Source: CAVRXZ01 sp963773035
GTDB lineage: Bacteria; Acidobacteriota; Vicinamibacteria; Vicinamibacterales; CAVVIG01
DNA length: 64,000 nt
Reading direction: 5' to 3'
NCBI GenBank assembly: GCA_963773035.1
Contig: CAVYZX010000037.1
Location: forward strand, 186,001 to 250,000
The position numbers and the translations under genes were made by a program. Positions 59,701 through 64,000 of this stretch are shown here, one piece after another; within the stretch, counting starts at the first letter, position 1, and the number at the start of each line of letters is the position of its first letter. A model generated the notes under the pieces. The model worked only from the letters and a program-made list of their open reading frames with translations. It was not told the origin of the DNA and made no database searches.

Positions 59701-61358
59701 CGTGGAAGCCGAATCCTCTGACGAACGGCCCGAGCCGTGCGCCAGCGCGTGCCATGCTCAAGGCGGTCGGTTTCTCCGACGCCGATCTGAAGAAGCCGCT
59801 CATCGGCGTCGCCAACACCTGGATCGAGATCGGTCCCTGCAACTACCACCTCCGCGACCTGGCCACTCACGTCAAGGCCGGGATTCGGGCTGCCGGCGGC
59901 ACGCCGATGGAGTTCAACACGATCTCGATCTCCGATGGGATCACGATGAACACAGAAGGGATGAAGGCTTCCCTCGTGAGTCGCGAGGTCATCGCGGATT
60001 CGATCGAGCTCGTCGCGCGTGGGAATGGTTTCGACGGCGTCATTGTCCTCGTGGGATGCGACAAGACAATCCCGGGTGGGGCGATGGCTCTGGCGAGGCT
60101 GAATATTCCGGGCTTGGTGCTGTATGGGGGCTCGATTGCGGCTGGGCAGTGGAACGGCCAGGCGGTCACCATCCAGGAGGTCTTCGAGGCGGTCGGTGCT
60201 CATGGAGCCGGCCGCATGACAGATGCTGAATTGACCAGCCTCGAAAATGTCGCGTGTCCAGGCGCAGGGGCATGTGGCGGCCAATTCACTGCAAACACGA
60301 TGGCGCTCGTCTGTGAGTTCCTCGGGATCGCTTCAGTTGGCAGCGGAAACGTCCCGGCCAACGATCCTAAGAAGGCCGAAGTCGCCCGGCGAGCCGGGGA
60401 GTGTCTGATGGACCTCGTTCGTAAGGGCGTGCGCCTGCGCGACATCCTCACGCTCGAAGCCTTCGAAAACGCGATCGCCTCGGTCGCGACCACCGGCGGA
60501 TCGACCAATGCCGTCCTCCATTTGATGGCTATTGCGCACGAAGCGGGGGTCCCGCTGTCGCTGGATGACTTCGACCGTATCAGTGCCAAGGTGCCTCTGC
60601 TTGCCGATCTGAAACCGTCGGGTCGGTTCGTGGCTACCGACTTGTATGCGGCTGGCGGCACGGCTCTCGTCGCCCAGCGACTCATTGATGCCGGCGTGTT
60701 GAAGCGTGATGTTATGACTGTCAGCGGTCGAACCATCGGGGCCGAGGCGGCTCGAGCCGTGGAATCACCGGGGCAGGAGGTCGTCCGGCCGGCCGACCGT
60801 CCGATAAAAGAGACGGGCGGCCTGGTGATCCTTCGGGGAAATCTGGCGCCCGAGGGCTCGGTGATCAAGGTGTCGGGTGCGAATCGGGCGCTGCACCGAG
60901 GTCCCGCACGGGTGTTCGACAGCGAGGAGGCCGCGTTCGAGGCCGTGCAGAAGCAGGCGATTCGGGCAGGCGATGTGGTGGTGATCCGCTACGAAGGTCC
61001 GAGCGGCGGTCCGGGAATGCGCGAGATGCTCGGAGTGACGAGCGCGTTGATGGGGGCGGGCTTGGGAGACTCCGTTGCACTCGTGACCGACGGTCGCTTC
61101 TCGGGCGCGACACGGGGTTTCATGGTGGGTCACGCGGCGCCGGAAGCCGCGCATGGTGGCCCGATTGCCGTCGTTTGCGACGGGGATTCGATCCTGATCG
61201 ACGTCGTCAATCGTCGCCTGGACGTCGAAGTCAGTGATGCGGTGTTGACTCAGCGGCTGGCCGGCTGGACGCGACGCGCGCCTCGCTACGCAACCGGTGT
61301 GCTGGGCAAGTACGCACGGCTGGTATCTTCTGCGTCGACAGGGGCGGTGACGGGCTAG
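59697..61358 (+). CDS. ilvD: Dihydroxy-acid dehydratase
   Basis: Third step of isoleucine/valine synthesis. The ATG overlapping the pheA stop gives 553 residues; an upstream open frame in pheA is rejected. Fe-S cysteines are in EIGPCNYHLRDLA, VLVGCDKTIPGG and PGAGACGGQFTANTM, the three-Cys set of [2Fe-2S] dehydratases. Other landmarks: EFNTISISDGITMNTEGMK, TTGGSTNAVLHL and DGRFSGATRGFMVGH. Confidence 0.97.
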   Translation: MTWKPNPLTNGPSRAPARAMLKAVGFSDADLKKPLIGVANTWIEIGPCNYHLRDLATHVKAGIRAAGGTPMEFNTISISDGITMNTEGMKASLVSREVIADSIELVARGNGFDGVIVLVGCDKTIPGGAMALARLNIPGLVLYGGSIAAGQWNGQAVTIQEVFEAVGAHGAGRMTDAELTSLENVACPGAGACGGQFTANTMALVCEFLGIASVGSGNVPANDPKKAEVARRAGECLMDLVRKGVRLRDILTLEAFENAIASVATTGGSTNAVLHLMAIAHEAGVPLSLDDFDRISAKVPLLADLKPSGRFVATDLYAAGGTALVAQRLIDAGVLKRDVMTVSGRTIGAEAARAVESPGQEVVRPADRPIKETGGLVILRGNLAPEGSVIKVSGANRALHRGPARVFDSEEAAFEAVQKQAIRAGDVVVIRYEGPSGGPGMREMLGVTSALMGAGLGDSVALVTDGRFSGATRGFMVGHAAPEAAHGGPIAVVCDGDSILIDVVNRRLDVEVSDAVLTQRLAGWTRRAPRYATGVLGKYARLVSSASTGAVTG

Positions 61359-61362
61359 AGAA

Positions 61363-61421
61363 CATTGCTGATTGTTGATTGTTGATTGCGGATTTGAAAT
61401 TTCAATTTGCAATTAGCAATG
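61363..61421. repeat. Word-built inverted repeat between ilvD and ilvB
   Basis: CATTGCTGATTG at the left and CAATTAGCAATG at the right pair with one mismatch. The middle iterates TTGATTG (three times) and TTTCAATTTGCAA. Lies inside the operon without a T-run. Confidence 0.6.
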
Positions 61422-61451
61422 AGCAGTCTGCAATTTGCGAGGGGAGCTGAG

Positions 61452-63158
61452 ATGAAGACTGGCGCACAGATTCTTTGGGAATGTCTGGTCCGCGAAGGCG
61501 TGACTGATGTATTCGGCTATCCGGGCGGCGCCATCTTGCCCGCTTACGACGCTATGCTCGAGTATCCGATTCGTCATGTGCTGGTCCGCCACGAGCAAGG
61601 CGCAACCCACATGGCGGATGGCTACGCGCGCGCCAGCGGCCGCGTCGGCGTTGCGGTTGCTACGTCAGGTCCAGGTGCCACGAACATGGTGACTGGCATC
61701 GCCACCGCGATGCTGGACTCGTCACCGATCGTGTGCATCACGGGTCAGGTTGGCAGCAAGCTGATCGGCTCGGATGCCTTTCAGGAAACCGACATCACCG
61801 GTATCACCCTGCCGATTACCAAGCACAACTATCTCGTGACGAGCGCGGCCGATGTCGCGCCTGCCGTGCGTGAGGCATTCGCCGTGGCGAAGTCGGGCCG
61901 ACCCGGTCCCGTGCTCGTTGACATCACCAAGGATGCACAGCAAGGGTCCTGCGAAGTGAATTGGGATGCCGCCGAGCCGCATCTCAGCGAGGCGCACGAC
62001 GACGCCCTGCCCGGTGACGGTGATCATCGTGAAGCGCTCGAATTGATCCATGCGGCCGAGAGGCCGCTGATTCTTGCCGGGCACGGCGTGATGCTGTCGG
62101 GCGCCGAGCAGGAAATCCTCGCGCTGGCTGAACGGGCACAGATTCCGATTGCTGTCACTTTGCTGGGTATTGGTGGCATTCCGGCCTCTCATCCTTTGAA
62201 CCTCGGCATGATGGGAATGCACGGCGAGGCCTGGGTCAACAGTGCCATTCAGCAGGCCGATCTCTTGCTCGCTCTCGGCATGCGATTCGACGATCGTGTG
62301 ACGGGCAACCTGAAAACATACGCGCTTGGTGCGCGGAAGATTCACGTCGATATCGACAGAGCCGAACTCAACAAGAACGTCCGCGTCGACGTGGCCATCG
62401 CGGGCGACCTTCGCGCGACGCTTCGCGAATGGCTGCCGAATCTCGCCAAAGGCAACCGGGACGCGTGGCTGTCGCACATCGACGCTCTCAAAGGTGATTC
62501 GGCCGTACGCGATATCCAAAGCCTTCCCGACGACGGGCACTTGTATGCGGCGCACGTCATCAACGACCTCTGGAGGCTGACGGATGGCAACGCGCTGGTT
62601 GTCACCGATGTCGGTCAGCATCAGATGTGGGAGGCGCAGTACTACAAGCACAACACGTCGCGGTCTCTGATCACGTCGGGCGGCCTTGGCACGATGGGCT
62701 TCGCGTTGCCGGCCGCCATCGGAGCGAAGATCGCGAGGCCAGACGCCGAAGTGTGGGTCGTCGCTGGCGACGGCGGGTTTCAGATGACCATGCCCGAGCT
62801 GGCGACCGCGGCGCAAGAGCAGCTGGACATCAACGTCGCCATCATCAATAACGGCTACCTCGGCATGGTCCGGCAGTGGCAGGAGTTCTTCTACGACAAG
62901 CGATACGCTGCAACGCCATTGTCGGGCCCCGACTTCGTCAAGCTCGCTGAAGCGTTTGGGTTGTGGGCGGCGGCGGTAACGAAGCGGTCGGAAGTGGTCG
63001 AGGCCGTCACGACCGCACGCCGGCAGTCACGGACCGCGGTTATCGACTTCAGGGTCGAACAGGAAGACTCGGTGTACCCGATGGTGCCAGCCGGGGCCGA
63101 CCTGCACAAGATGATCCGCCGGCCGTCACCGCTCGTTGAGACGGGCGCGGACAAATGA
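61452..63158 (+). CDS. ilvB: Acetolactate synthase large subunit
   Basis: TPP/FAD enzyme of the first common step of branched-chain synthesis. The ATG follows GAGGGGAGC and begins KTGAQILWECLVREGVTDVF. 568 residues. Catalytic Glu in LVRHEQGATHMADGYARASG, SGPGATNMVTGIATAMLDSSP, GSDAFQETDITGITLPITKHN, FDDRVTGNL, and the Mg-TPP motif AGDGGFQMTMPELATAAQ ... NNGYLGMVRQWQ. Partner small subunit follows after a 131-bp word-repeat spacer. Confidence 0.98.
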   Translation: MKTGAQILWECLVREGVTDVFGYPGGAILPAYDAMLEYPIRHVLVRHEQGATHMADGYARASGRVGVAVATSGPGATNMVTGIATAMLDSSPIVCITGQVGSKLIGSDAFQETDITGITLPITKHNYLVTSAADVAPAVREAFAVAKSGRPGPVLVDITKDAQQGSCEVNWDAAEPHLSEAHDDALPGDGDHREALELIHAAERPLILAGHGVMLSGAEQEILALAERAQIPIAVTLLGIGGIPASHPLNLGMMGMHGEAWVNSAIQQADLLLALGMRFDDRVTGNLKTYALGARKIHVDIDRAELNKNVRVDVAIAGDLRATLREWLPNLAKGNRDAWLSHIDALKGDSAVRDIQSLPDDGHLYAAHVINDLWRLTDGNALVVTDVGQHQMWEAQYYKHNTSRSLITSGGLGTMGFALPAAIGAKIARPDAEVWVVAGDGGFQMTMPELATAAQEQLDINVAIINNGYLGMVRQWQEFFYDKRYAATPLSGPDFVKLAEAFGLWAAAVTKRSEVVEAVTTARRQSRTAVIDFRVEQEDSVYPMVPAGADLHKMIRRPSPLVETGADK

Positions 63159-63289
63159 ACCACAAGGCACGAATAGATGTGCCCCAAAGTTAACGGTGGG
63201 TAGATGAACCACAAAGGTCACCAAGATCACAAAGGGAGGCATTTTCTTTGTGGCCTTGGTGCTACTTGGTGGTCAGAAAGAGTGTTCCG
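63159..63289. repeat. Word-built inverted repeat between ilvB and ilvN
   Basis: The word ATGAACCACAA occurs twice (63155 overlapping the ilvB stop, and 63203). ACCACAAAGGTCACCAAG at 63206 and its approximate complement around 63249-63276 (CTTTGTGGCCTTGGTG...) form a long imperfect hairpin. Such ACCACAAAGG words fill intergenic gaps in several phyla. Confidence 0.6.
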
Positions 63290-63841
63290 ATGCTTCACAC
63301 ATTCGTGGTCTACGTTGACAACAAGCCAGGCGTCTTGAACCGCGTAGCCTCGTTGTTCAGACGCCGCGCGTTCAATATCGAATCGCTGACGGTCGGTCAT
63401 ACCGAAGAGACGGGGGTTTCGCGTATGACCGTGGTCGTCGATACCGATGCGTACGGAGCGCGCCGCCTGGAGGCGAACCTGTACAAGTTGGTCCCGGTCA
63501 AGCGCGTCGACGACATCTCCGCCGCGCCGTCGATCGTTCGAGACCTTGCCTTGATCAAGGTGACGGCAACCGGCGAGGCAAGGACCCACGTCATGCAGCT
63601 CGTCGACGTCTATCGCGCACGCGTCGTGGACGTCGCCCCCGAGTCGCTGGTCATTGAAACCACGGGCACTGAAGATAAAATCGACAGCCTGCTCGAGGTA
63701 CTCCGGCCATACGGGGTGATCGAGATGGTCAGAACCGGTCGGATCGCGATGGTGCGCGGAAACTCTCGCGCCGTCATTCGATCGTCCGAGCCGTTGTCCG
63801 GCGACTTGATTGCCGACGACGTCAGCAACTGTTCGGTCTAA
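63290..63841 (+). CDS. ilvN: Acetolactate synthase regulatory small subunit
   Basis: Regulatory subunit conferring valine feedback. 183 residues from ATG: N-terminal ACT domain HTFVVYVDNKPGVLNRVASLFRRRAFNIESLTVGHTE (in pieces), second half ALIKVTATGEARTHVMQLVDVYRARVVDVAPESLVIE and GVIEMVRTGRIAMVRG. This is the full two-domain IlvH-like length. It is followed 116 bp later by ilvC. Confidence 0.96.
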   Translation: MLHTFVVYVDNKPGVLNRVASLFRRRAFNIESLTVGHTEETGVSRMTVVVDTDAYGARRLEANLYKLVPVKRVDDISAAPSIVRDLALIKVTATGEARTHVMQLVDVYRARVVDVAPESLVIETTGTEDKIDSLLEVLRPYGVIEMVRTGRIAMVRGNSRAVIRSSEPLSGDLIADDVSNCSV

Positions 63842-63957
63842 GATTCAGCTTCCAGCTGCCGGCTTCCAGCTGACAGCTATCAGTAGTCGGCGTCCCATCA
63901 GCGTTTTCTGGGAGCTGGTAGCTGGCAGTCCGTAGCTGCATTAGGGAGATTCCAAGA
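63842..63957. repeat. AGCTG/CAGCT word repeat before ilvC
   Basis: Iterated CTTCCAGCTG, TGACAGCT, GGAGCTGGTAGCTGGCAG words with the two halves complementary, able to fold into an imperfect hairpin. No T-run. GGGAG precedes the ilvC ATG by 10 nt. Confidence 0.6.
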
Positions 63958-64000
63958 ATGGCCACCATGTTTTACGACGATGCCGCCGATCTGGCTCTGA
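63958..64000 (+). CDS. ilvC: Ketol-acid reductoisomerase (5' end only)
   Basis: Only the first 14 codons are in the window: ATMFYDDAADLAL after the initiator. This fits the N terminus of IlvC (AKIYYDKDADLSL type), and the position after ilvBN is the standard operon order. Identity rests on short sequence plus context. Confidence 0.75.
   Translation, partial: MATMFYDDAADLAL

Noticed and set aside
61722..62816. Long antisense open frame opposite ilvB (also 32510-33514, 21910-22869, 35562-36545 and 43909-44811 opposite other genes)
   Set aside because: High GC keeps antisense frames open. Their translations are rich in Arg/His/Asp with no motif, and the opposite strand holds clearly recognisable enzymes.

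Overview
The window looks like chromosomal DNA of a free-living, GC-rich, Gram-negative bacterium, most likely an Acidobacteriota member of the Vicinamibacteria type. This lineage call is an inference from gene content and order, not from a marker search. Supporting signs are a KDO/lipopolysaccharide operon (kdsB-pyrG-kdsA-kdsD-kdsC-lapB), a type IV pilus pilMNOPQ operon, two secretins, LolA, a two-gene ferredoxin-type 2-oxoacid oxidoreductase (korAB), a three-subunit succinate dehydrogenase of the B. subtilis type, and many 4-bp gene overlaps. No rRNA, CRISPR array or intact transposon was seen. There is one complete tRNA gene.

Layout. 1-4.4 kb: a peptidoglycan operon (mpl end, murB, murA) with pxpBC, subunits of 5-oxoprolinase, embedded in it. 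4.4-11.2 kb, minus strand: a lipoprotein secretin with TPRs, lolA, a DUF2723 membrane protein, a PolX-like protein whose polymerase site looks broken, a frameshifted rhodanese and a small zinc-ribbon protein. 11.4-15.2 kb: the only clearly accessory stretch. A glycoside-hydrolase-like protein is followed by a 2.5-kb island bounded by a 46-bp duplication of the 3' half of tRNA-Ala(CGC), carrying a decayed tyrosine recombinase, a c-type cytochrome and an unknown gene. 15.2-21.8 kb: pfkA, then on the minus strand the translation operon rplM-rpsI-rpsB-tsf-pyrH-frr-thrC, which has a strong promoter and a leader with four serial hairpins. 22-29 kb: pilMNOPQ followed by two lipoproteins and a TPR protein. 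29-36.9 kb: a peptidase, accBC, thiE, an amino acid permease, a K+ channel, folD and a frameshifted coaE. 37-43.3 kb: the KDO/LPS operon. 43.4-46.6 kb: a GspC/PilP-like protein, a lipid kinase-like protein and serA. 46.9-56.6 kb: mdh, sdhCAB, sucCD and korAB, a near-contiguous block of citric-acid-cycle genes. 56.6-58.5 kb: small genes, ndk and dcd. 58.5-64 kb: pheA-ilvD-ilvB-ilvN-ilvC (cut by the window end) behind a complete transcription attenuator.

The most informative non-coding find is that attenuator. It has a -35/-10 promoter, a 41-codon leader peptide with nine Val, three Leu and two Ile codons, an 8-bp antiterminator pairing that starts at the leader stop codon, and a perfect 9-bp terminator with a T-run just before pheA. 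Other points: MurA has Asp in place of its catalytic Cys, which predicts fosfomycin insensitivity; -10 boxes sit only 5-9 nt before several start codons, which suggests leaderless mRNAs; and many intergenic gaps are filled with iterated short words that fold into inverted repeats.

Three genes (rhodanese, integrase, coaE) are broken by frameshifts. In coaE, normally essential, an assembly error is as likely as real decay. Start codons were moved inward from the longest open frame where a signal peptide, Shine-Dalgarno sequence, 4-bp overlap or family length argued for it; each such choice is stated.
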